A stretch of 64,000 nt of DNA, taken from contig OX638325.1 in assembly GCA_951812795.1 (NCBI GenBank), positions 744,001-808,000 on the forward strand, written 5' to 3'. This document shows positions 25,849-37,035 of the stretch, piece by piece. The DNA is from an uncultured Dehalococcoidia bacterium. Lineage in GTDB: Bacteria > Chloroflexota > Dehalococcoidia > Lucifugimonadales > Lucifugimonadaceae. Below the pieces are notes generated by a model, which worked only from the letters and a program-made list of their open reading frames with translations, had not been told where the DNA came from and did not search any database. Positions within the stretch are counted from its first letter, which is position 1; every line of letters begins with the position of its first letter. Made by a program: the position numbers and the translations under genes.

Positions 25849-28049
25849 TCCGCTCTTAGCCTCGGCAATCGTCGATCGATCCAGTGCGGCAACCACCAGT
25901 TCCAACTGCCGAACAGTCGCATGAGTGCGGGTGCGATCAGAATCCGAACGATGGTCACGTCGATAAAGACAGCCAATGCCAGTCCTAAGCCGATTGATTT
26001 GACGGTGACAACTTCAGCGAGAACGAAACTCGCGCCAACGACGATCAAGATCAACCCTGCGCCTGTAATGATGGTGCCGCTTCGTTGCAGTCCTAACTTC
26101 ACGCTATCGCGATTGCTCCCGGTCTCGACGTATGCCTCCCGGACCCGTGACAATAGGAATATTTCGTAGTCCATGCTTAACCCAAAAAGTATCGCGAATA
26201 GCACGATCGGCGTGGTGGCGTCGGTAACACCCAAGGGTTCGAAGTTCAAGATGCCGCTCAGATTGCCTTGTTGGAAAATCCACACGAGTGCGCCGAAACT
26301 TGCCAAGATGCTAAGAGCGTTCAGCACAACAGCTTTTAGCGGTATGACAATCGACCTGAAGAGGACCAGCAGAGAAACGAACGTCAGCAAGATCACGATG
26401 GCGACTACGATTGGGAACCGACCGTATAGGGATTTGATCAAGTCATCGGTGTATGCAGCGCCACCGTCTACATAGACGTTCGATTGATCGGGCGAACCGA
26501 ACGCTCGGATATCGTCCACCAATGCTTGCGCTTCGGCCGTGAAGGGATGGAGATTACTGCTGACGTAGAACAGAGCGATGCCCTCACGGACGCTGTCGTT
26601 CAAGAGTCGGAGGGTCGCAGCGTCGTAGATCGCCTCGGGATGGGTATATAGGGCACTGTATTCGGTTACGCCGAGGGTTGGTCTCAGGTTGACGATGCTC
26701 GAAACTCTTTCCACCGTCGGGATGTTTTCGAGTGCCCGACCAAAGGCATAGAGCGCGGTGAGGTTATCTTCCGTGAATGGGTCTCCGTCGAACGTGTACG
26801 CGACTGTCAATTCGGTAGATATGTCCCATCCGAACTGTTCCAGAAGCAGGTCGTAACCTTGTCGCGATTCGTACCTCTTGGGCAAGATGGTCGCGTCGAC
26901 GGTGCCGGGGCGGATGTCCTTGAACGGGACAGCCAGTGCAATCAACAACACGACGGTTGGGATCAAAAACAGCAACGGATGCCGCATGACTCCGTCCGCC
27001 ATGCGCAGCCACATGCCGTCGGTCCAACGCCTTGATCTCAGCACCGGAAACCAGTTGATCCGGTGCCCAACGATGCTAAGAACAGCGGGCATCAGCGTCT
27101 GAGCCGAAAGGAGTGCGATTGCAATCACGATTATGGCGCCGATGCCGATCGAATCCAAGACCGTCAGATCGAAGAGCAGCAATGATGCCAGACCGATCAC
27201 GCTGGTTACCCCGGAGAAGAGAATGGCGGTTCCGGCTCGTTCATGTGTCTTCTCGATGGCTTCGGCAACGGTGAGATCATTGGCCAACTCTTCTTTGAAT
27301 CGATTGACGTAGAAGAGTGAATAATCGATGCCCATGCCGATACCCAGAAGGGTGATGATGTTGAACGAAAGCACCGACATGTCGCGAAAGTCCGCGACAT
27401 AGTAGACGACTCCAAGGCCCACCGCGACCGCGACGCCGCCTACAGCTGCCGGCATCACCGCGGCAGCGACGGTGCCGAACACTAGCAGTAAAGCGATGAC
27501 GGCGAGGGGGAAGGCAACTAACTCACCTCGACGTAGATCTTCGCCGCTCGCTTCGACGATATCGCGGTACAGTGGCGGTGCTCCAGTCATCACCACGTTT
27601 AGATCGACCTGATCTATTCGCCTCGAGATATCATCCAAAACCACGAGCGAGTCTTCAATCTCCAGATCCAAACCAGCTTCGATCAACGCCATATCTCCGT
27701 CGTCGGATAGCCACCCCGGTTCGGTGAGATAAGATCGCACGCTCGCAACATTGGGATGCGATTCGATCTGCCTGATCAGCCGTATCGCCTCGTGATCAAA
27801 TTCTGGCGAGTATGGTACCGTTCGTTCATGGTCGACAACGAACAGTAGGGAAATCGGGTCGAGATCGAACCGTTCGGTAATGAGTTCCTGGGCTCTATAC
27901 GACGGGTAATTCTCGTTGGAAAATCCGCCGGGCAGCAGTTTGTCCTGCACTCGCGAAGCGACTGGCAACATAGCCAGCAGGCACAATACCCAAGTGGCAA
28001 CTACTAGATACCGGTATCGGAATATCCAACGGCCTGACTTGGCTAACAT
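25845..28049 (-). CDS. MMPL/RND family transporter
   Basis: 734 residues, with the expected duplicated layout: one N-terminal helix (FRYRYLVVATWVLCLLAMLP), an exported loop, five helices, a second exported loop and five more helices. The Asp-Tyr pairs of MmpL-type proton relay occur in both halves: GIGMGIDYSLFYVNRF and FGLSMDYEIFLLSRVRE. Such transporters move lipids or hydrophobic compounds out of the cell using the proton gradient. Coupling to the downstream AttH-like lipoprotein points to a lipid-like substrate. The specific cargo is unknown. Confidence 0.9.
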   Translation of the reverse strand: MLAKSGRWIFRYRYLVVATWVLCLLAMLPVASRVQDKLLPGGFSNENYPSYRAQELITERFDLDPISLLFVVDHERTVPYSPEFDHEAIRLIRQIESHPNVASVRSYLTEPGWLSDDGDMALIEAGLDLEIEDSLVVLDDISRRIDQVDLNVVMTGAPPLYRDIVEASGEDLRRGELVAFPLAVIALLLVFGTVAAAVMPAAVGGVAVAVGLGVVYYVADFRDMSVLSFNIITLLGIGMGIDYSLFYVNRFKEELANDLTVAEAIEKTHERAGTAILFSGVTSVIGLASLLLFDLTVLDSIGIGAIIVIAIALLSAQTLMPAVLSIVGHRINWFPVLRSRRWTDGMWLRMADGVMRHPLLFLIPTVVLLIALAVPFKDIRPGTVDATILPKRYESRQGYDLLLEQFGWDISTELTVAYTFDGDPFTEDNLTALYAFGRALENIPTVERVSSIVNLRPTLGVTEYSALYTHPEAIYDAATLRLLNDSVREGIALFYVSSNLHPFTAEAQALVDDIRAFGSPDQSNVYVDGGAAYTDDLIKSLYGRFPIVVAIVILLTFVSLLVLFRSIVIPLKAVVLNALSILASFGALVWIFQQGNLSGILNFEPLGVTDATTPIVLFAILFGLSMDYEIFLLSRVREAYVETGSNRDSVKLGLQRSGTIITGAGLILIVVGASFVLAEVVTVKSIGLGLALAVFIDVTIVRILIAPALMRLFGSWNWWLPHWIDRRLPRLRAE

Positions 28050-28175
28050 TTAAGCGCTCAGAACTGCATGCGGATTTAGGAGACGAAGACGCAACCTGCC
28101 GTTAGGCAGTTCATGGACGTTTCGTTGGATGTAACTTGATGCGGTGCGCCTATGCTTCCGCGCCGCGTGGAGGCG

Positions 28176-30641
<2,466 letters not shown>

Positions 30642-30825
30642 GCCGATTTCACCTTAAAGAGATTCGCCGATTGGATCGTTTTCGCGGGCCGGAGATTCAC
30701 TCTGCGTACGGCACGAGAAAACGTAGTTTGACTTAGGTTAGATTCTAAACTTTCCCAATTCTCGACCCTGCAAATTACGACGCGTTCAACCGTGAAAGAG
30801 TGGGGAATTCCATCGATATATGGCA

Positions 30826-31485
30826 CTATTCGCCGGTTACGCGCTCCATAAACGCCATCCAAATCGCATCAAATCCGCGCGGCATGGGATTCGCGCTGAA
30901 AACGTCCCACTGAACACCAATAACCCATTTGTGGCCGGGCATTTCGAAGGCCTCCACGACGCGGTCATCAGAGATTGCTGAGGGCATCAAATCGGTCGCC
31001 AAATCCGCCTGCGATATTCCGTTCCGGTGGTCGCATTGGATGCTCAACCATCCCGATCCGCCGATAGTGGACGAAACTTTGGCGCCGGGTGCCAGGAAGA
31101 TCGAACTGCGTCGTCGTTCGTCTTTGAAGGCATGGTCATGCGCGGCGGATTCGCGCGCGTCACCTCCATCGAGTGTGGCGTTGAGAAGATGCATTCCTGT
31201 AGCCGATGCCAATACTGGGACGCTCGCACTTATGGCCTGTTGCACCGTTTCAGAAAGGTCAAGGTCGAACGATTCGTCGAAGGTTGCGTCGTTAGGCGCG
31301 TAGATCAGCAAACCCGTAGCGTTTGGCGGAAACTGCGCGTCAACGCGCTCGATTGCGATCTCGTTGTTGTCGCATTCGACGGTCAGTTGCTCCAGAACTA
31401 GATCGTCAGGAGCTGCTACTGCTAGTAAGGGGTTCAATGCAGAGGCGCGACGCGCTAAAACGGTATACCCCAGAGGCCGAGCCAC
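30826..31485 (-). CDS. Class I glutamine amidotransferase homologue (PuuD/peptidase C26-like) lacking catalytic residues
   Basis: 219 residues from a GTG that overlaps the pspAB end by 31 bases; a TTG at 31440 just after pspAB is an alternative start. The fold is recognisable: VPVLASATGMHLLNATLDGGD aligns with PuuD-type LGICRGMQLLN...GG, and VVEAFEMPGHKWVIGVQWDVF with VEA.E......GVQWHPE. The nucleophile Cys is Ala (ASATG), and His and Glu of the triad are replaced (QWDVF). Hydrolase activity is therefore not expected; a binding or regulatory role is possible. Co-directional third gene after htpX-pspAB. Alternative reading: decaying gene. Confidence 0.65.
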   Translation of the reverse strand: MARPLGYTVLARRASALNPLLAVAAPDDLVLEQLTVECDNNEIAIERVDAQFPPNATGLLIYAPNDATFDESFDLDLSETVQQAISASVPVLASATGMHLLNATLDGGDARESAAHDHAFKDERRRSSIFLAPGAKVSSTIGGSGWLSIQCDHRNGISQADLATDLMPSAISDDRVVEAFEMPGHKWVIGVQWDVFSANPMPRGFDAIWMAFMERVTGE

Positions 31486-32066
31486 TCGGTCAACGAGTTT
31501 TCGGTCTTCAAGCCGGCCCCACGCACTGCCGTGCCCAACATCCGCTCAGTCTCGCGATCGCGTTCGCCAGCGGTTTCACCGGTCGGGACAAACGGGTAGT
31601 AGCTATTCCGGTCATAGCGGTAAATCAGATATGCATGGACGAAACCGGAACCGACCATCGAATTAGGGTTGACGGCGTGATTGGCGAAATCGAACTCGAA
31701 GACGGCAGCAAGGAGGTTTTGGCCCCCTCCGTTCATTTGGATGGCGTTGGTTACGGTGAAGACGGAACTCAAGAGGTCCGCGAAATTGCCGTCGTTGAGG
31801 ACCGCCCAGCGCATGCCGTGTTCATCATCTTTGAGTTCCCAAGCCGTCTTGGTAGAACCCGGGCCATCATAAAGGATTCCGTCCAATTGATCGGATATCG
31901 CAGCCAAAATAGGAACGTCGTCGTCGGGGCGGAACACAACTCCCGCTTGGCGTCTCGGAGAGACCGCCTCGCCTTCGCGCTTGAACCCGTCGACCATGCG
32001 GGAAACGGATGACATCGAATCCCAAAGCGAATCTGTTGATTTGCGTCGACCTGAGAACCAACCCAT
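31455..32066 (-). CDS. pspAB: PspA-associated protein PspAB-like
   Basis: 203 residues. Resembles PspAB of actinobacteria: a short Arg-rich start (MGWFSGRRKSTDSLWDSM), HGMRWAVLNDGNFADLLSSVFTVTNAI, GGGQNLLAAVFEF, YLIYRYDRNSYYPFVPTG and a C-terminal WLGLWGIPF. The ATG overlaps the htpX stop (tgATG), so the pair is coupled. PspAB is linked to membrane-stress (Psp) responses through HtpX; no PspA gene is seen in the window. The biochemical role is unknown. Confidence 0.75.
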   Translation of the reverse strand: MGWFSGRRKSTDSLWDSMSSVSRMVDGFKREGEAVSPRRQAGVVFRPDDDVPILAAISDQLDGILYDGPGSTKTAWELKDDEHGMRWAVLNDGNFADLLSSVFTVTNAIQMNGGGQNLLAAVFEFDFANHAVNPNSMVGSGFVHAYLIYRYDRNSYYPFVPTGETAGERDRETERMLGTAVRGAGLKTENSLTEWLGLWGIPF

Positions 32067-32980
32067 CAGTTGCGGTACCCGTAGCGCATTTCCACCTCGA
32101 GATCGCGCAGTCGAGCGATGCGTTCCTCGATCGGCGGGTGTGTTGAAAACATATTGCCGGCGAATCCTCGGAGTGCGGGAGCAAACAAGAACGCCTGAGC
32201 GGTCTGCAACCGCCTAAGGTCTTGGTCCGGTATGTAGTCCATGCCCATTGCTATTTTCTCTAATGCATCGGCTAGGCCACCTGGGTCGCCAGAGATTTCA
32301 GCGCCTGTGTGGTCTGCACCATATTCACGATAACGCGTCAATGCCAACACAAGCAACTTTCCAAGGAAGTAAACGAGTATCGTCACCAGGTACGCGATCA
32401 TGAATGGTGCGGAACCACCCCCGGCATCGCGCCTTCCGAACAACATGTTGAAAAAGAACATGGTCATCAGGAAACTTGTCAGCGTCACGAAGAAGTTCGA
32501 GATTGCCAGAACCTTCATGTCGCCATTTGCTACGTGAGCCAATTCGTGCCCCAAGACGGCTCTGAGCTCTCGCCGAGTAAGGCGTTGGAGGATTCCCGTG
32601 GTTACTGCTACCAAGGCGTTATTAGGATTTCGCCCGGTGGCAAATGCGTTCGGCATTGCGGATTCGATTATCGCGACCTTGGGCATCGGCATGGCGTAAC
32701 GATCCGCCAGTTCGCGGATCATGGCGTGGAGATTGGGCGCTTGGTCTTCTGCAACCTCTTTAGCTCCCGTCGACATCATCACCAAGCGATCGGACATAAA
32801 GTATTGAAAAACGGCAAATCCGAGGACAATGACACCGACGAACGCTAGCGGCATTCCAAGCCGCATCATTACGTACGCAAACAGACCGTACAGGATTCCG
32901 ATCAGCAGCATGGTGAAATACATGCGGGAAAGGATGCCTGGATCGCGTTTGAGCTTTCTTACCGATTGATGGCTATTCAT
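32066..32980 (-). CDS. htpX: Zinc metalloprotease HtpX
   Basis: 304 residues from ATG 32980, preceded by gagaagat; the longer frame to 33037 lacks a site. The zinc motif is in VLGHELAHVANGD (HExxH), with the third ligand Glu expected in ALTRYREYGADHTG. Membrane helices are at about 20-60 and again around 150-200 (NFFVTLTSFLMTMFF). An inner-membrane protease that degrades damaged membrane proteins. Forms a coupled pair with pspAB, a known genomic association. Confidence 0.93.
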   Translation of the reverse strand: MNSHQSVRKLKRDPGILSRMYFTMLLIGILYGLFAYVMMRLGMPLAFVGVIVLGFAVFQYFMSDRLVMMSTGAKEVAEDQAPNLHAMIRELADRYAMPMPKVAIIESAMPNAFATGRNPNNALVAVTTGILQRLTRRELRAVLGHELAHVANGDMKVLAISNFFVTLTSFLMTMFFFNMLFGRRDAGGGSAPFMIAYLVTILVYFLGKLLVLALTRYREYGADHTGAEISGDPGGLADALEKIAMGMDYIPDQDLRRLQTAQAFLFAPALRGFAGNMFSTHPPIEERIARLRDLEVEMRYGYRN

Positions 32981-33125
32981 ATCTTCTCGCCGTCTCGAAT
33001 TTCTCTTCGCGAAAATGACTACCCCAATTGTCATCATTCATTAAGATTCAGTCTATTCCAACTTCAAGATACGATGCGTTCGAATCCGTCAGATGCATCG
33101 CCATGGAACGGACGCGAAGGGACTC

Positions 33126-34100
33126 ATGACACAGAGCACGATGTTGCAGCATTTCGATGACGCACAACTCGAAGAATTCGAAGCGGTCGCGGTGGAAGCG
33201 GCTTCGACGGCCGGCACCTACGTGTTGGAGCGGATCTCGTCCCCGATGGAGATCGAATCGAAGACTGGAAGACCTGGACGGGACTTGGTGACCGATGTTG
33301 ACAAGAATTCCCAAGTCATCATCTCCGACATCGTTACCGAACGTTTTCCCGAGCACCAATTCTTGGGTGAAGAGGATCAGACGGAGGAAGTTGACCCAGC
33401 GGCGGATTTGGTTTGGGCTGTGGACCCCATCGACGGAACCGCAAACTACGTAAACGGTTCAATGACACATGCGGTATCAGTGGCTCTGATGCACCGCGGA
33501 ACACCGATCGTCGGCGCGGTTTGGAGTCCTTGGCCAACATCAGACGACGGTGGGATCGTAGTGCACGCACGATTGAACGGTGGTACCAAGCGCGATGGTC
33601 AGACGATGCGTGTCCTTGAACCGACCGACGAATTGGGAAGACCGGTTTCCGGACGATTGTCGGTGCTTCCCGGAAACGCACGTAGCGCATTCAGATTCGA
33701 TAGCCGGTTCCGAGGACATGCGGGCGATGTCCGAGTTACTGGCAGTGCCTCCCACGAGATGGCGAGCGTTGGTACCGGCTTGTATCAATACGCCATCGGC
33801 GGTACGGCGGCCGTATGGGACTTTGCCGCAGCCGTGATCATCGTGCGGGAAGCTGGCGGCGAGGTGATGATTCTCGCCTCGGATGGCAATTGGCGGGATT
33901 TCGACGGTTGGTCGCAACCGTACGCCAACAACGACGCAACGTTTAAGAACCTTCGAGATTGGCGGGGCATCATGCTCGGCGCGCATCCGACGACGATGCG
34001 GTTTATCGCCGAGAACGTACAGCTTCGACGGTCTAGCCAGCTCAACAAACTCTGGCGACGCGGGCCGTGGCATGCACGCCGCAGGCAGCGCAGTGGTTAA
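33126..34100 (+). CDS. Inositol monophosphatase family protein
   Basis: 324 residues from ATG 33126, with gaaggg 4-5 bases upstream; an earlier in-frame start (33093) is less likely. Metal-binding motifs: LGEED, WAVDPIDGTANYVNG and WDFAAAVIIVREAGGE. These are the three lithium-sensitive phosphatase signatures, so a Mg-dependent sugar or inositol phosphatase activity is expected (inositol-1-phosphate, histidinol phosphate or 3',5'-bisphosphate are all possible). The last ~40 residues are basic and unusual (WRRGPWHARRRQRSG). It ends four bases into the convergent cimA gene. Confidence 0.9.
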   Translation: MTQSTMLQHFDDAQLEEFEAVAVEAASTAGTYVLERISSPMEIESKTGRPGRDLVTDVDKNSQVIISDIVTERFPEHQFLGEEDQTEEVDPAADLVWAVDPIDGTANYVNGSMTHAVSVALMHRGTPIVGAVWSPWPTSDDGGIVVHARLNGGTKRDGQTMRVLEPTDELGRPVSGRLSVLPGNARSAFRFDSRFRGHAGDVRVTGSASHEMASVGTGLYQYAIGGTAAVWDFAAAVIIVREAGGEVMILASDGNWRDFDGWSQPYANNDATFKNLRDWRGIMLGAHPTTMRFIAENVQLRRSSQLNKLWRRGPWHARRRQRSG

Positions 34101-35779
34101 GCGCCGGCGCTTTTTTGCCTCGATTTGTGATTCAGCCACCACTCGGCCGAGTCTGCAAGTGCCATCCAGCTAGCGTTGATGACGTTCGTCGACGCCCCGA
34201 CCGTGCGCCAGACCTCGCCTTCAGCAGCCGATTCGATGGACACTCTCACTGAAGCGCCGGTTCCCAACGTCTCGTTCACCACGCGAACCTTGTAGTCGGT
34301 AAGGTTGATGCTGTTGATTTCGGGGTGTTGGTCGGAGATGGCTTTTCGCAAGCCTCGGTTAAGAGCGTCAACGGGTCCATTGCCCTCGGCGGCTTCAAGG
34401 TAAACTTCCTCGTCGACCCGGATTTTCACCGTCGCCTCAGACAAAACGGGGTGTTCGCGACCATCATCCCTCCAACCGGTGCCGAACGAAGCTCGGCGGC
34501 GATTTTCCACGATGACCATGAAATCGACCAGCTCGAACGGTGGTTCATAGTTCGGCAGGTTACGTAGCACTACAAGCTCCAACGATGCATAGGCGTTTTC
34601 GTAGGCGAAGCCCAGAGCTTCTTGGTCCTTGATATGCTCCACAATTCGCCTCGCGTCGTCGCGGGTCAATTCGCTGTCCAATCCCAAGTCTTGAATCAAC
34701 CGCATCACATTCCCTCGTCCCGACAATTCAGAGATCGTGATGCGTGTTCCATTGCCGACCACGCTCGGTTCGATGTGTTGGTATGCGGCCGAGGATTTCT
34801 CAGTGGCGGCGGCGTGAAGACCGCCCTTGTGGGCGAACGCACTGATACCGACATACGGTTGGTACGGGAACGGGCGACGATTGACGATTTCGGAAACGAA
34901 ATTCGAGACGCTCGTAAGTTCCGGCAACTTCTCTGATCCGACGGCGTCGATTCCCATTTTGAGGTTGAGGTTCCCGATTACGCTGACCAAATTGGCGTTG
35001 CCGGTTCGCTCGCCGTATCCGTTGATGCACCCCTGGATTTGGTGCGCGCCTGCTCTGAACGCCTCTATCGCGGAGGCGACGGCGGTATCGGTATCGTTGT
35101 GCGTATGGATGCCCAACACTGCGTCGTCCGGCAATTCCCGTTTGATTTCGCCGACGATCTCCGCGACCTCAAACGGCAATGTTCCGCCGTTGGTATCGCA
35201 CAAAATCAATCGTTCGGCACCCGCGTCGTAGGCTGATCGGAGACAACGGATCGCGTAGTCAGCGTTGTCTTTGTAGCCGTCAAAAAAGTGTTCGGCGTCG
35301 TAAAACACCCGTCGCCCATGAGATTTGAGATACGACACGGAGTCGGCAATCATCGCTAGGTTTTCTTCGACGGTCGTTTCCAAAACGACGCGGACCTGAT
35401 ACTCGGACGCCTTGCCGACGATGGTTGTGATCGGAGCCTCGGTTTGGAGCAAGGCCTGGATGGTAACGTCGTCGTCACAATCGGCGTCTGCGCGCCGCGT
35501 GTTGCCGAATGCGGCGATCTGTGAGTGCCGCAATTCGATATCTCGCACACGTCGGAAATACTCGTCGTCCTTTGGCGTTGCTCCCGCATATCCGCCTTCG
35601 ATGACGTCGATGCCGAACTCGTCGAGCAGCTTTGTAATGGCAAGTTTGTCTTCAACCGACAGCGATATGCCCTCTTGCTGGGCACCGTCTCGCAGCGTAG
35701 TGTCGTAAATCTCAGCCGTTCTCGTGCTTGCGGCGAGTGCTGCGTTGTTGGGACTGCTGGCTGTTTCGGTCGTTTGCAT
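34097..35779 (-). CDS. cimA: (R)-citramalate synthase
   Basis: 560 residues from ATG 35779 (MQTTETASS). HMGL-like barrel: IYDTTLRDGAQQEGISLSVEDKL, DVIEGGYAGATPKDDEYF, ILCDTNGGTLPFEV and LGIHTHNDTDTAVA, then a C-terminal LeuA-dimer regulatory domain. The GGYAGATPKDDEYF and DYKVRVV features match the CimA/LeuA2 group; leuA itself is at 54.3 kb. CimA condenses pyruvate and acetyl-CoA into citramalate, feeding isoleucine synthesis independently of threonine. A T-box leader directly upstream implies control by charged tRNA. Confidence 0.9.
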   Translation of the reverse strand: MQTTETASSPNNAALAASTRTAEIYDTTLRDGAQQEGISLSVEDKLAITKLLDEFGIDVIEGGYAGATPKDDEYFRRVRDIELRHSQIAAFGNTRRADADCDDDVTIQALLQTEAPITTIVGKASEYQVRVVLETTVEENLAMIADSVSYLKSHGRRVFYDAEHFFDGYKDNADYAIRCLRSAYDAGAERLILCDTNGGTLPFEVAEIVGEIKRELPDDAVLGIHTHNDTDTAVASAIEAFRAGAHQIQGCINGYGERTGNANLVSVIGNLNLKMGIDAVGSEKLPELTSVSNFVSEIVNRRPFPYQPYVGISAFAHKGGLHAAATEKSSAAYQHIEPSVVGNGTRITISELSGRGNVMRLIQDLGLDSELTRDDARRIVEHIKDQEALGFAYENAYASLELVVLRNLPNYEPPFELVDFMVIVENRRRASFGTGWRDDGREHPVLSEATVKIRVDEEVYLEAAEGNGPVDALNRGLRKAISDQHPEINSINLTDYKVRVVNETLGTGASVRVSIESAAEGEVWRTVGASTNVINASWMALADSAEWWLNHKSRQKSAGA

Positions 35780-35804
35780 TTCTCGACGATTCCCTACGGG
35801 CAAT

Positions 35805-35831
35805 ATAAAACCCGTCCTGTTTGAGGACGGG
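35805..35831 (-). terminator. Intrinsic terminator of the cimA T-box
   Basis: 8-bp perfect GC-rich stem (cccgtcct / aggacggg), 5-base loop, then ttttat on the minus strand. It competes with the antiterminator. Confidence 0.85.
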
Positions 35832-36065
35832 CGGCTCGAGTGCGGTCAATTCATCCATTGCGCACGTCCTTGATCGATGGGACGGGCCGCCGGGTCAACG
35901 ATTGACCTGACGTGTTGCTCGCGGTACCACCCACCTTGCACAGTCCGGTTAGGAATCTACGCCACTCATTACGTGCGTGATATCGGTTCGCCACCGTCTG
36001 GTTCTAATGACGCCAATCGGAGATCCGAGGAGCGCTTTCTTCCAGAAGCTACGGAGCGATGTCAG
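35805..36065 (-). promoter_or_regulatory. T-box leader upstream of cimA
   Basis: Read on the minus strand, the antiterminator core ggtgggtggtaccgcg lies at 35920-35935, followed by cgtccc-type pairing sequence. A terminator has arms cccgtcct/aggacggg (35811-35831) ahead of a T-rich run (35805-35810), 26 bases from the cimA start. Upstream sequence (about 35960-36065) would form stem I. The specifier codon is not certain; an ATC (Ile) in ctcggATCtccg near 36020 is a candidate, fitting CimA's pathway. Uncharged tRNA would stabilise the antiterminator. Confidence 0.85.
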
Positions 36066-36075
36066 GTGTGCCCAT

Positions 36076-36425
36076 CTAGATAATTCAAGAATTCGGGCTT
36101 CCCGTCTCCGATTGGTGGTCATGTTCACCACCACGCCTTTGAAACCTGTTTCAATTCGGAATCGTACATTACGCCCATTGACCGCGCAAGATTTGCTGTG
36201 ACTGGTGATGTCCGTTTGGGTTCTGCGCATAACTATCGGAACTGCGGCACGGTAGTGAGTTTCAGCATCGACCACCGTTGCCCGGCCCCTCTGGATTCCG
36301 GCTTTCGCTGGAATGACAGTAGCTGTGCAAAGAACTCATTTGCTGTGAGTTGCTAGAATCAATCACGACATCGAAGACGGCGAGGTTGGAAACGCGCCTG
36401 CTTCGGCGTCAAGGAGACACTCAGT
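36076..36425. other. Intergenic region containing a REP-like hairpin and the DUF3090 promoter region
   Basis: No gene is seen. It holds a short palindromic element ctggattccggctttcgctggaatgacag at 36291-36320 (arms attcc/ggaat), which resembles widely dispersed bacterial intergenic repeats. It also has a small inverted repeat aactca/tgagtt (36333-36351) just before a tagaat (36354-36359) that could be a -10 element for the downstream gene. Confidence 0.5.
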
Positions 36426-36995
36426 TTGGAGCACTCAACTCACCTTGGAATTGTTGACGATTTGCAGGTTCTGACTTACGGCGAGCCAGGACAGCGAACC
36501 TTCAACATCACCGCCAACAGCGAACGCGGCTCGGCGGTAGTCTGGCTTGAAAAAGAGCAGTTGTACAACATCGCCTTCTCGTTGAGCAACGCGCTCGAGA
36601 AGATGGATCAAGACGCCGATATCGCTGATCGGACTCTTTCCGATATGCCGCCGGATTCGGAAGGGGAAGTCGAATTTAAAGCGGCGCGCATCGCGATGCA
36701 GTACGACTCGGGCAAGAAAGTCTTCCTTTTCGCGGCGGCGGGCGTCGGATTGGATGAGATCGAGGCGGGTGAAGAAGATCCTGATCCCGTCATATTGCAG
36801 TTTGGTTTTTCCCATCAGCAAGCTGTATTCATCGCTCAGCGCGGCATGGACATTGTCGCCGCTGGCCGGCCAATCTGCCCGTACTGCCACATCGCGATCA
36901 ACCCAGACGAAGACCACGTCTGCGAACGTCGCAATGGTCACGACATCGATCTTGGTGCCGCTATCGTCGACCAGCTCACGGACGATGAGGATTGA
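36426..36995 (+). CDS. DUF3090 family protein
   Basis: 189 residues from TTG 36426, with caaggagacactcag giving a good Shine-Dalgarno. The family pattern is clear: YGEPGQRTFNITA, VVWLEKEQLYNIAFSL, and a C-terminal GRPICPYCHIAINPDEDHVCERRNGH segment that looks like a small zinc-binding knuckle (CxxC...HxC). Function unknown; members lie next to SCO1664-like genes in actinobacteria and Chloroflexota, as here. Confidence 0.88.
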   Translation: MEHSTHLGIVDDLQVLTYGEPGQRTFNITANSERGSAVVWLEKEQLYNIAFSLSNALEKMDQDADIADRTLSDMPPDSEGEVEFKAARIAMQYDSGKKVFLFAAAGVGLDEIEAGEEDPDPVILQFGFSHQQAVFIAQRGMDIVAAGRPICPYCHIAINPDEDHVCERRNGHDIDLGAAIVDQLTDDED

Positions 36996-37035
36996 ACTTC
37001 CCTACGAAAACTGCGGCGTTTAGAGCCGCGGCGCC

